A DNA stretch of 64,000 bases, taken from NCBI GenBank assembly GCA_037447655.1, contig JBBHKE010001305.1, positions 124,001 to 188,000 of the forward strand, given 5' to 3'. Below the pieces are notes generated by a model. That model was not told the DNA's origin and did not search any database. It saw only the letters and a program-made list of their open reading frames with translations. The stretch's first letter is position 1. Each line of letters starts with the position of its first letter. Both the position numbers and the translations under genes were made by a program. The stretch is from Zygnema cylindricum (taxonomy: Eukaryota > Streptophyta > Zygnematophyceae > Zygnematales > Zygnemataceae). Positions 35,668-47,542 of this stretch are shown here, piece by piece.

Positions 35668-38600
35668 TGAAATTCTATGGGGTTTATTCCCCCACAAAAT
35701 TCGCAAATCTAAAGAAGCTTATCTAGATGGTGCCGACTCTAAGTTTATAAAAACCCAAATGACTAACACCTTGATAGTGAGAACCCGAATAAACATTCCC
35801 CCCCTTTGTGAAATAAGACCTTTTGTGTGCTTAGTTCCCCCACAGAATGCAAAGGTAGAATATGAGTATTTGGACACATTCCCCAACTTTAAATCTCCCT
35901 TAGAAATGCAGCAATCCCGGCAGGCAAATATTCTGACCGACTACACCTCTGTGTAGCGTGAACTTTGTTGAGTCTGTAGCAAAAAGAATCACTGAAAATG
36001 GTCAACTGAGTAGTTAGTTATGGCTGCTCAAAGTTAGCCTTTTTATACAAGGGTGCTATCAAAGAGAGGCCGCTACCTACCAAAAATTGCTAAGTCATAT
36101 TCCCTCTCTAATACCCCTTCTATTGAAGTACAGAGCCAATCATAGGACTGTACTGTACATAAAAGTACAGGTGCCGGAGCACTTTCTGCACGCCATTTGT
36201 ACGGCATGCCCATACCGGTGATATTTGTCACATGTGGACTTGTTGTCTTGCGCTTCAAAGATTTCGTAAACCGGTATGATGTTGCCACGTGTCATCCGGA
36301 GTGGCGACGTCCGAAAATCGCCAAAATGTCTTTTCCGCGATGCTTAGGCTTACCACGGTCGTTTGATTAGATTGACTTTTAAAATAATACGTGGAAATAA
36401 ATGTTTGCAACATTTATTTCGTGCGGTACTATAGTATATAACAAGTTCTATGTTTTACCGTACGTTTCATTAGTTAAACCAAATGTTCTAGGTGTATATG
36501 TTTAAATATTTACCAAACCCTACACACTTTAGCATTAATCCTAGACTCAAGTGTCAAAGCTAACGGCTACAAGTGATTTGACAAATGGCAGGTACCAGGA
36601 TCAATTCCACGGCCCGTCATATTCTATTTTGGTAAATCTACTAAGTCTACTATTTGTCTCTCTAGAGGACCTAGGGAGCCATGGCTCTAGCTCCCTATCA
36701 AGCCTTTAGTGACTACGGCAAGTGTGGGGGCTTGGAGAATCGAGTTTAGAGGCAGACTGCCTACGCTCCTTTTTTATCCTAACATAGACCTAGAAAATAC
36801 ATCATTTTCAACACTCCCTTTATTTTCTAGTCTACACAAAAAAAAACAAGAATATACATTTTTTTTTTCTTTTCTTTTTCCTCTTTCTTTTCTCTTCATA
36901 AAATTGCAAATGATTACCCTCGTTTTTAAAGAAGTGTATTAGATGAGCCAAAATAAACAATTTATCTTGTTGATTACACATTTTATTTTGCATGCCACTT
37001 TTCATAAATCGGAGCAAAGATTTTATCCACCTCATCTTTTTTTCATCCAAGCAAAAACCACTTTCCCTTTTGCAGTTCTAACCGTTAACCCCATCCCCAA
37101 TCTGCAACACATACGAAGATGATAACCCTTTAACAAGCACATCTTCATAAGCGACATTACACCAAGTAGTGATGTCAAATCCATCATCCCCCAGATTTTC
37201 CCAAAATCCACTAGTCCTTATTAAAGTTTTAATAACCCCTACATCTTCTCCACTTAAATGATTATCTATGATAATTACCCCATTTTTTGAACTTTCCTCA
37301 CACTCTCATATGAAATTCTTTCCACTATCACTTTCTATTTTGATTCCCAAAAAAATATTTCTCCTCCCCTAAACCTTTGATAAAATATTCCTCTTCTCCC
37401 CTATCCTTTGGAGCCCCACATAGATTTACTTCTCCCCTTTCCATGGAATCTATTGAAGTCTCATCTTTTGACCATTTTTCTGTCTCCAAAACATCTAGAA
37501 TATATCCTCATTGTTTTAACTTCCTCAAACACCTCCTTTCTCTTTACTTTCCTTATATCTCCAAAAGTACATTGTTGCTTTCGTGGAATTTGTGTGTGTT
37601 TTTCTCTCTTCCCCGTGCTACCGATGTTGAGAAGCTTTGAAATATCTTCATCCTATTTCTCCTCTTCCCATTCTTCCTCCTCATTTACATTCCAACTTCT
37701 AATTTCTTCCAAACAAGGACATTCCGCCATATAGTGACCCGGTTCCCTACAAAAGAAGCAAACCCCTCCTTTCAAAGCTCCCTTTTCTTTTCCTCTGCCT
37801 CTTTTTCCACTGAAGTTTCGATAAGGTTTATCTTTGTCTTTCTTCCTCACATCACGCTTGCGCTAATCAACATCATTCCTCTCATTACACTTCCGCCCGT
37901 CACCTCCATTCCTCTTATCACTCTTTTGCCAGTCACCACTAGGTGTCAGTGCATTCACCATGTCACTTCCCTTACGAAGCTCCAAAGTGCTTTCCCTCAC
38001 AAGAATCATCCCCATGGTAATACTCCAAGTCCATGAGGAGCAATCGATTTCCTACACACGGTTAATGATGTTTTCATACTCATCTGAAAGTTTCATAATA
38101 TGTGTGTTAATCTTTCTTTCCTCGGATTCTACATATCCCGCATTAGCAAACTTAACATATAATCCAACAACATCATATCAAAACTCTATCATGCTACTGC
38201 TTTTATAAACATAGGCCTATATTTCCATTTTTACTAACAGCTGCCTCTATATAGTCTCACTCTTATAAATCTGAATGTGTTTCCCATATTTCTGATGACT
38301 TGATTATATTTATAAGAGAGGTAGCTATGGACTTAGACACGTTTCTAAGTATGAGATGTTTTGATATAGTGTTTTTGTATTCCCAGATTTTTTCTGTCAT
38401 TTTCTTCAGTTTTTTGTTCAGTTATAACCCCCACAGTGGAGCTGTTTCCGAGAGCCTAGCTCCCCTCACCTTGCTCTCTGGAGAGAGGCGACTACTTACC
38501 AAAACAAAAACCTAAGTCATAAAACCCCTCTCTAAGCTCCCTAGTATTAAGGTACGGTCCAATTGTAAGACTATACGGTACAGGAAAGTACAGGTACCGT

Positions 38601-38705
38601 CGTACTTTTTGTACGGTCCATGTACGATATCGCCACATTGTGACAGTTGTCACATGAGAAATTATTATCTTGCGTTTCAGAATTCCCGAAATCCTCCCGG
38701 ATCCT
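35668..38705 (-). mobile_element. Copia-derived element C2, deleted and truncated
   Basis: The 3' LTR is 35668-36813 (minus start TGTTGAAAATGATG, preceded by the purine tract CTAGAAAATAAAGGGAG). Internal sequence 36814-38468 reads on the minus strand as a gag with one CCHC knuckle (CFFCREPGHYMAEC, near 37755) and, nearest the LTR, a worn-out copia RNase H tail (GFDITTW at about 37175 and MRWIKSLLRFMK at about 37030). Protease, integrase and RT are absent. At 38469 the gag joins a piece of 5' LTR directly, so leader, primer site and part of the LTR are deleted. At 38705 this LTR piece stops abruptly against a D repeat. It is a non-mobile relic. Confidence 0.7.
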
Positions 38706-40341
38706 GCCACTGTAGCTTTGTGTAGTGTACAGTCTTTTGATTGGTCTATTGTTCAGTAGGCCATCTTTGGCGAGCAATAATTGACAACTAACGAGAGTGT
38801 CGTGCATGTGTCTAATCAAACCAAGAAACATGCAACATTACCAGCTGGCGAGTAGAAAACGTGGAATAGACAAGAGAAAAGCACATCCCGAAGCAAAAAG
38901 AATAATAATACAAAGCTAAAATGAATATGACAATGTAAAAATGAGATAATAGGTGGAAAGCATAAAAGGTGAGAGGTGAGTGGGAAGCCGAGAGAGAGAT
39001 CCATTTATTACTAAGCCAATGGGTAACCACTAGGCTCCACGGTCTGGGCGTATTCCTTACAGGAGTTAGGTCTAGGATTTTAAATAAAGAAAACAAAACC
39101 AGAAAAATGCAAAAAAACAACAATAAAAATCTGCAGTGAATCCGAGATAACCGGATCTTGGCACGCTGATTGCAGAAAATTACAACAAGAAAACAAGCAC
39201 TGAAAATACGTAAAGAATCCGAGATTACCGAATTCTAACAAACGAGTAAAAATAGCAACAAGAAAATACAAGAAAACAACGTTAAAAATTTGCACGAAAT
39301 CCGAGAAACCAGATTTTGACACACTAATAACCAATTGCAGAAAAATGATAACGGGAAGGAAGCAATGGAAAATGGTAAAAAATCCGAGATAACCGGATTA
39401 CAACAAACCACCAGCGAACTCCAACAAAGGCCACAGAAATTAGACAACAAAATGTCAAACACTAATTCAGAGAAGGCATCTACAAAGGTTTAGAAACAAC
39501 CTGAGAAAGTAGGCAGAATCCAAACTAGAAGAGGTTGTTGAAGGGAAACCGTGCGGACTCCGGCTGAAACCGAGTGAATTAACTTGTAGGGCTTACAATA
39601 AAAGTATAATAAGGAAAGAGAAAAGCTAAGCGCTGAAAAAACTAAGGCAGAAAAAGCCTTGCAGGGAAAAAACTGACAATTTGACTAAGGAAAAAGATAA
39701 GGGGAAAAGACAGAAAGATCTAAGTCCTCTTCGACCAATTCCTGTACTCTCAAATTATGAGAGTACGAACCTAACTCAATCGTATAAGTACTAACGAAAT
39801 AACCAAAGTACTTCTTTCTGACATTTGCTAACTAACCAATCATTTGAGAGTATTTCACTGTACAATTTGTGACTAGTTTGGGTTTTGGCCAATAAGCGAC
39901 CAAGACCATATGCGTACGTTACAAAATTCACAATCCGCAGATTAAAACCCTTTATAACAACATGTATGCGTGAACCAAAAATCGAAGCGCCAACAAACGC
40001 TCCGCGTACACGCGATTCGTACATCGCGAAATTCCAACTTAAGTGAAAGTACAGGTGAAAATAAAAGTACAAATGTAATATCGTGGAGGCTCGTTCATCT
40101 TGTTTCATACGACCTCCAAACAATATCCGCGTACTCCATTTGAATCGTGCACCTTCAAATCGCGCACGCAAATATGTATCTCCGTGTCACCAGCGGAATT
40201 CCCGCCGTCTCTTCGAAGTAAGTACACAATAAATCCTGCATTCAAGCATGATTTTAACACAATCGGAATTAGTGTAGCCTCAACCCGTAATATTCCTACA
40301 AATAAACGAAATACATGTCCCGACACAATGCGGCATGACAA
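38706..40341 (-). repeat. LTR-like repeat of family D, copy 2
   Basis: Second copy of 33377-35039. Both end at CACTGTAGCTTTGTG on the left and TGTCATGCCGC (minus) on the right. Differences are single bases and short indels, for example the absence of an 18-base piece near 39978. Confidence 0.7.
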
Positions 40342-40342
40342 C

Positions 40343-40554
40343 TGTCGTGCTTGTGTCTAATAAAACCAAGAAACATGCAACATTACCAGCAGGCGAGTAG
40401 AAAACGTGGAATAGACAAGAGCAAAGCACATCCTGAAGCAAAAAGAATAATAATACAAAGCTAAAATGAATAGGACAATGTAAAAATGAGATAATAGGTG
40501 GAAAGCATAAAAGGTGAGAGGTGAGTGGGAAGCCGAGAAAGAGATCCATTTATT
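40343..40554 (-). repeat. Partial third copy of the D repeat
   Basis: About 210 bases repeating 38792-39007 (from TGTCGTGC to GATCCATTTATT). It ends at a run of C (about 40554-40564), where the D1 protease pseudogene begins. Confidence 0.75.
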
Positions 40555-40571
40555 CCCCCCCCCCTAGCTCC

Positions 40572-43293
40572 TTAGCCTGCGGTGGAGCTGGCAAACAAAA
40601 TCGGAAGACCGCGAAGACGCGCATCAAGAGTGTCCTCAGTAGTGAGTATCCTCGTGGAATCCAAATCTAGTGAAAAATCCCGCAAATAACGCGAAGCACC
40701 AAGCTTGGCATGCTCCCTAATAGGCATGTAATCTTCACCCAGAGAACTCAAAGTCCCATTAGAAGTTTTCTTGTTGATCGGGAGAATACATGGAGAGATA
40801 CATGGAGAGATACATGGAGAGATACATGGAGAGATACATGGAGAGATACATGGAGAGATGTCAGTATCTAATGTGTCGATATCAGCATAAGCAAGAAGTG
40901 TTGTCGCTGAAAGAGCCATGGTAGGTAAGGGCTTCCGTGCCGAAATAAGTGGAAGGCAAATCTTCCGCTCAGGAAAGTGATTGGGTCTGTAAGAGAATGT
41001 CTGGTCATGCATATCTACACCGCCACCAACCCGAAATATAACGTCCTGGCCAACTAAACATTCGTAATCGCTACACTTAGTAACGAGCGCACGTGAAGAA
41101 ATTTCAGAAAATTCAGTTTCGGTTTCTGTTTGAAACCGAAAGACGAGGGGGTCCTTAGTGATTCCAAGGACCGGCTCCATGGTACCAGCTGAAGTTAGTA
41201 ACAGTGTGGTTGTGGATTGCAGCTTGTCCGCCGTGAGGCCAAGCTTCAACGCAAATCCGGATCCTACGATCACGGGTTTTGCTCCGGTGTCCATGAGAGG
41301 GAGGGAAGGTGCGACACCATTGACTGTGAATGAGTGTCGGTTGTTATCAAGAAAAATGATGTGGGGATCCAATGAACGACGTTCGTCCGCTGAAATTGGC
41401 TCGACTGCTGACAGATTGCGATTCAGCTGCAACGCGCGTAAAGCAACGGTTGCAGTTACCTCACCCAAAGTAGGAGAGACCTTAGGCACGTCCTCGATCA
41501 TAGAAGATAGGATGCTCAACTGTTCCTTGACGCGATGAGCATCTTGGATTGTACTATCCAAGATTGTAAGTGCTTCCGCTACAATAGCCGAAGCCGTTTC
41601 CGAAAGAGGGGAGAGAGTTTCTTTCTCGAAAGATAGTGGAATTCGAGAATTTGTTACTTTTCCAACTCGATTATGATCTGCCGAGCCTTGGTCAAACGTG
41701 GCTGCTCGTTGTTGGACAGTAGAATCCCGAAGGGTTTGACCGGCCAACGTCGGCATATGAACGACCGTTCGGGCCATTCCTGTAAACTGCGGCTTCATTT
41801 CCGCCATGAAGGTTGCGAACTGTTCCTTCATCATAGCCGCCATAGTAGCTTGCAGCTCTAACTTTTCTCTCTCTACGGGAAATTATGGGAGGAGGAGATT
41901 CTTTCTCGGTCTCCTTAGGCGGAGCGACCGGCTTGGCGGAACGGGGGGGAATACCCCCATTCTTGATTTGATTTTGATATGAGAACTCTGGATTTTTAAT
42001 ATGGCATCGATGGGCATAATGACCAATCTGCTGACAGTGAGTGCATGTGGCCGTCTTATCTGGACACATGCGAGCCTCATTCCCTGTTTCCCCGCAACGA
42101 AAACATAATCTGTTTCCAGGGTTAAACGGTGGAGCTCCCATGGCAGGCACTTTCGGAGGCCTATTGTTGGGCCATGGGTTGCTTGGTGGGGGAAGTGGGA
42201 AAGCAACTACCGATCGATCATAAGCTTCCCACCAACACGACTGCATCTCATATTCAACCGCATATTGGGCGGCCTGGTCAAAGGTAAATTTCAAGCCGTA
42301 TGTCTGCGTAAGATGACTTTGGATAAATCGTTTTGAGTGATCAGGAAACTCTCCAACAAATTTTTGGACAGCTTCCGCATTGGACTTTAAGTCCGGTAAG
42401 GCTTCCCGTAACGTCTCCATACGGGCACGTAGAGCGGGAGCGGTTTCACCCGGTTTACGTTCGAAGTTCATCAGTTCCTTTACTTAATCTGGATTTTGCA
42501 TTCGATACTCCCATTCTAGGAGATCAAACATGACCGAAAGGGGATCTCGCAACGGAATCGTCATTCCTAATCGTGTTGGGACAGCAGCACGTGCAGCCAC
42601 AACATATTGCCGAGGAATTTCCGTGACAACGGGAACTAGGACATTACCTTGGGTATCTAGGACCTCGGGAAAAGCGGCCTGAAACGGGATATCCACTTGT
42701 CCTATGACCTCCGGTGTGCCAACGAAAGGAGGGGAAAATTCTGTCATCGCGAGTATACTATTATACTTGTGGGAATATAGGGTGGGAACCGAACCTCTAA
42801 GGTGCCTACCAAGGAGAGAGAATGCTACACGAAGATCAAATCGATCTTGATAGCGAAATGCCAAATCGCGCATTTCGGTATCATACAAAATGCGGAAATG
42901 AGATAAGGACATTGTATCCTTCATCCCTGAAAAGCAGAATTGCATTTTGCTCATGGGGCCCTCCGAGGAGGAAGCCATGTCACTGACTGATGTGTATGGA
43001 GGTGGGACAAAAATTAGACTAGGAGAAGACCAAAAAGAGAGGGAACCTGAGTCGAATCCCTCGAGGCTCTCGTCTTTGGTTTCCTCTACAGATAGCGTAG
43101 AGGAGACGGAGGCCAAAGAAGAGACTAACGTGAGTCCGGAACAGGCAGAGGATGTTCTCGAAATCAGAACCGAAGTTATAGGAAAATTAGATATACTTGC
43201 TAGATCGATTTGGTCTACAGGTGATGGGCGAAAAGCTACACCACTACGAGTAGACCCGGAACGAAAATTAAAATTGTTCCAATCGTTGGGCAG
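40572..43293 (-). pseudogene. Retrotransposon D1 gag-protease polyprotein (no RT)
   Basis: Read on the minus strand: an N-terminal region with PNDWNNF (about 43290), MASSSEGPMSKMQFCF (about 42970), a gag-type helical region with LRARMETLREALPDL (about 42425), two zinc knuckles CFRCGETGNEARMC (about 42105) and CTHCQQIGHYAHRC (about 42050), a helical linker, then an aspartic protease with LPLMDTGAKPVIVGSGF (about 41290). It ends at TAG 40572. Damage: the start codon is CTG, TAA interrupts at about 42485 where the sister copy at 60735 has CAG, and the frame shifts near 41870. No reverse transcriptase or integrase follows. A 12-bp repeat coding (CISP)n lies at 40790-40860. Domain order fits Ty3-like gag-pro, but without RT the class is provisional. 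Confidence 0.8.
40790..40860 (-). repeat. 12-bp coding minisatellite (CISP)n
   Basis: About six exact units of CATGGAGAGATA within the protease-distal part of the D1 frame. The 12-bp period keeps the frame and encodes Cys-Ile-Ser-Pro repeats. Confidence 0.9.
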
Positions 43294-44540
43294 AAAACGA
43301 AGAGGGAAACAACGACGAGATAATGAACATGATCTATACGAAATGCAACAAGTGAGCAACCGAGCCACACACAACAATCAAACCAATAAGTCGATATCAA
43401 GGCCACGATGACCAGATCTACCAAAAAGCCGTGTCACCGAAACCTTCTACCTTGCAAACAAGTGGGCAAGGCCGGAGGGCCAGATCTATAAAGGCAGAAA
43501 AATTGCTATCCAAGCACCCACAGGTGCAGATCTACAGCAACACAAACAGAGAGACAACTATCCAAGGCCACCAACGGCCAGATCTAAGCTGTAAAATCCA
43601 CTCCAAGCAATCACGAAAAACGGAAGGCCACTCACGGCCAGATTACAAACAAAAAAAGTTGGCAAATGCAAGTGCTCAATACAATTGGGTCCAATGAAAC
43701 CCAATCCACGCATGAACCCTCTAAATGGTCAACCAACTATCTTAACACGCTCCTGCGCCCACAAGGCATCGCAATACTTACAGAACACCTTTAATAATCT
43801 GGTGATTATCAAAGGTGAGCCGCAGCTGGGGCTTTGCAGAGCGCCAAAGTGTGAATCCGCTCCACAATCCGCTCCCAAAAGAGTCTTCTTCAAATGTCCT
43901 CAGGACCGCGTGGGCCTCCACACAATTTCCAAATAATCGTGTGAAACACCACGGCTTAACAATGCAAATCATGAACCAAAACTGAAAGCGAATCCAAAAT
44001 GTGAAGCCACGGAGATCTCCGTATGGTGCGGGACCAGGAAAGGAAGACTAAAAGTATCGGAAAAGATATTATAAGTCACAAAGCAAGTTAGAATCAGGTT
44101 AGCGGCATCCCAAACCCGAATTCGACAGACTAACCCTAAAATCTGCAACCAAACCCTAAAATCTGCAACCAAACCCTAAAACCTGCAACCAAACCCTAAA
44201 ATCTGCAACCAAACCCTAAAATCTGCAACCAAACCCTAAAATCTGCCACAAATCTAGACCTAAAAAAACCTAAAATAGAGTGGCAGCAAGGTGGGGGACA
44301 GAAATAAGATAGAGGGAAAACACCAAAGAACTAAATTGAAAAAACAAACAAAAGTATTTTCAAGGTACAAATTTTAGATATATATCAATTTTTATAATTT
44401 TTTTTCAAAGGAAAAACTGAAAAAGAAACTACAAGTGGAGAAGTGATGGGATTAAAACCGAAGGAAAGATAAAACCGGATCAAAAGGAAGAAACCGGATT
44501 AAAAATACGTGAAAGAAAATTTAGAAATTTAGAATTTTTT
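43294..44540 (-). other. Leader of element D1, 5' LTR missing
   Basis: The reverse complement matches the leader of the plus-strand sister at 59500-60734, including TAGATCTGGCC and CCTTGCCC blocks. At 44131-44246 there are about six 20-bp units AAACCCTAAAATCTGCAACC, matching the TTTAGGGTTTGG repeats at 59640-59710. The leader stops near 44540 against the primer-site remnant of copia element B, so the D1 5' LTR is lost. Confidence 0.6.
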
Positions 44541-44556
44541 AAGTTATCGGCCCACC
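44541..44556 (+). other. Primer-binding-site remnant of copia element B
   Basis: AAGTTATCGGCCCACC matches the site GGTTATGGGCCCAC of element A with two changes. It lines up with the B gag once element A is removed: AGTTATCGGCCCACC, then GTGTAAGTTGCC at 49269. Confidence 0.55.
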
Positions 44557-45664
44557 TGTTGTTTTGAAAAGTTTGTTTCGTGCGTACATGAAATTTTGTG
44601 CGCTTACAACAGTTCGTGCATAATGGAATTTAATGAGGAGGTTCGAATAGATTCACGGATTAGGGGAGCGAACGTACGGATAAAACTAAAGTGACATAAA
44701 GGACTCGGTGAGTGGCGTGAATAAGTATTGAGAAATGGACGACGGATCGCGAAGCAATCCTATGTGAAATAAACGAAAAGCTGAAATATACGTCACCGGA
44801 ACGGCGTAGCTGCGACGCAGACAAGACAACGCAGCTGCGGTTATTTTGAATATGATCCGTACGGACAACGCAGCTGACGCAGCTGCGGATAATTTGAGTA
44901 TGATCTGGTACCAGACAACGCAACTGCGATTGGAGTTAATCAAGTCGGCAAACGAAGATTCATAAAAAGATCTAAAGTAACTTAGCAAGTTGATGCCTAG
45001 TATGCGGATTTTGTGGAGGTGTCGATGTAAATATTTTGTAAAACAGAGGTTTGTCTATTTGCTAATTAGACTATAAGTGTAGATTTGTTCATTTTTGACA
45101 TACCTCGACTTATTGAGTATACTCACAATAGTTTAGGTAAATGGTAAATACCGTACGGTTGGTATGCCTCCGTACATTCAGTAGTGAACTCTCTGAGTAT
45201 AACTTGTAGGACTTAGATTATTTTGAGCATCACATTTGAGTTTATCAAAGTAATGGCAAACTATTTTTCTGCAACTTTGACCTGATGGTGTGATCCCCCT
45301 AATTGATGTTTTTGTATGAAACTTTGCAAAGATATTCGTTTACCTATAAAATATATGTGCGTGTGGTTTCATTATGTTTTGTTAATTCTGCAGATTTCTG
45401 TGGGAAGTCTACTTGGTTAGTTTAAGAAGCTGTCAGTTGTTTTTGGGAAACTCTTCAGCTTATATCTTCTAGATTCCTTGGTGGATTTGGCTCTTACTTT
45501 GGAAGTTTACACTGTCTGTGGTATACTGCATCTTGCTGTAGTTTGAGGTGATTTTGTTTACTGTGGTGTAATCTGTATTGTCTAAAACACAGCTCTTCTG
45601 AGGTAGTGTGTGGGTGTCTTCCGTGAGTAATCCATGGCTGAATAGGCTATAGACAACAGGTTAT

Positions 45665-46400
45665 GGGCCCACACCCATGGCTACCTATATTTGATGGATA
45701 TAAATATCACTACTAGAAGAGTGTGCTTGAGAACTACTTCGAGATGATGGAGCTAATAGATGTGGTGGACGGTACCTCGGCCGAAACATGAAATGGATGG
45801 AAAAAGAAAAATCATGAGTGTCTTAGGGGTTATCAAGAACTCTTTGTCTGAGAATTTGGTATTGACATACATAAGTTTTAAAAAGGTAGTTGAATTATGG
45901 AAGTGCTTAGAATGTATGTATGCAAAAACGTCTTTATATCATTAGCTCAGTATTGTTACCAAAATAGTTGAATAGAAGTATTTAGGAGGCAGTATGGAGA
46001 AGCACTGTATTAACTTACAAGTATTATTTGCAAAAAATGATTTGGCAGGAGGAAACTTTACAGATGCTCAACAAGCTCTCTTGTTAATGAGAAGCCTACC
46101 TAAAGAATATAAGAGTGTATTAGATCGATTGATTTTAATTGATAAAAAAGATTGAAGCTTAACTGTAGCTAGAGGAGTTGTTCTAGATGAAGAGGCTAAT
46201 CGAAAGGTGTTATCAAATAAGAGGAATCTAAAGGAATCTAAGTCTCAGTTTCAGAAAAATTTAAAGTAATAGTGAGTTCGGTGATCAACCTAAGAATTGT
46301 TTTTACTGTAATGATTTAGGACATACCATCAGGGTACGTCCGACGTATAAAAGTGCATGTGTTACAGGGAACTTCAGAGATGAATGGGACAACAACCTAG
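45665..46400 (+). pseudogene. Element A copia-type gag remnant
   Basis: Stops and shifts are numerous, but the order of a copia gag is visible. A YIYLMD-like / PIFDGYKYH region lies near 45685, followed by WKKKNHECL near 45800 and a worn UBN2-like middle. A zinc knuckle with CFYCNDLGHTIRVRP (about 46298) has lost its final Cys. The likely original ATG is in the last ~20 bases of the LTR (ATGGCTGAA), with the frame running through the primer site. Here a 1-base deletion relative to LTR2 gives ATG GCT GAA TAG. Confidence 0.6.
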
Positions 46401-46435
46401 TTCGACCCTCAACAAGAAAGGAATCAAGTGCTTTA

Positions 46436-47542
46436 GTGAGTGAGAGACAAGACTCGACCGATGACAAAATGCATACACCGTGTGTTGACGAATTTATTTA
46501 CTTACCGACCTTCTATGTTGTTCGGAATGATGTGAAAGAGGTGACAGAAAAGGATTTGGTTGCTGTTAATATTTCCTATGACAGATTGGTGAGTGACACA
46601 AATTTAGTAACTGAAGAGGTAACTAAAATAAAAGAAGTTGATGTAAGTGAAAGGCAAATGAAAGTGGAAGAGACTGGAAATATTATTGTCATCGAAGATA
46701 GTGTGGAGGCAGAAGAGAGCGAAAATGACTCGGTTTTTGTGACCCATTCTTGTGATAGATTGGTGTGTGAGAATGACTTAAAATGAGAGGAGATTTTTAA
46801 AAAAATGGGAGTTACAGAAGTAAAATTGGCTAAAGAATATTCTTTAGATATAGAGAACACTGAACTGAAAATAGAACTTAGAGAAAGGATAAGAGAAGAT
46901 GATGAGATAGAAAATAGTGAATTCACACAAAATGGGGAAATAACATCAAAAGTGGAAAATACTGTTTATTTAAAAATTATTGAACTCAACGAAAAACCGA
47001 TATAAATTGTTAAAGAAATGAGGCTAATGAAAGAGGTTTATGAGAGCGGAAAACGTCATAAATTTGGAGGAATATGGAAAATAAGAAAGAATACTATGAA
47101 GAGGAAAGAGAAGCTAAATGAAAAGGGGATCAGAATGAATACATTGAGAATACATACACTTAAGGGAAGTGGCAGATTTATGGAAAAAGACGAAAAATTA
47201 GTGAGAAAGACCACACTTTATAGAAGTAATGGGAAGGCAAACCATGGAAAAACTACAAATTATATGAACAGCTCAGGAAGTCATAAGAAAACAAGAAAAA
47301 GATACAGATTGCAGAAAAAAAGTTGGAGAATAAACATGTTACAAAATCGATCACACCGAAGAACGCAACCAGCAATGTTGAGAGGATGTGGGACCGGAAA
47401 ATTGAGGGATGTGAGCGACTTTTCAAGAACCTTTAAGAGAATTTGGTGCATTAACTTAAGTGAAAAATATCGAAGGAAGCGGAAGGCGTGGAAGTATTTA
47501 ATAGGGGAGAAGGTGCATCGATTGTTTGATGAAAATGTGTAG
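46436..47542 (+). pseudogene. Element A charged ORFs of unknown function
   Basis: Three consecutive frames (46436-46786, 46805-47005, 47018-47542) together look like one broken coding region. The first two are acidic (Glu/Asp/Val-rich) with a repeated motif, SYDRLVSDTNL and SCDRLVCENDL. The third is strongly basic (Lys/Arg-rich, no clear domain). Similar Glu/Ser/Lys-rich sequence lies in the same place in element C (about 52900-53100), so it is probably the post-gag linker of the family. I see no catalytic motif. Confidence 0.4.
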
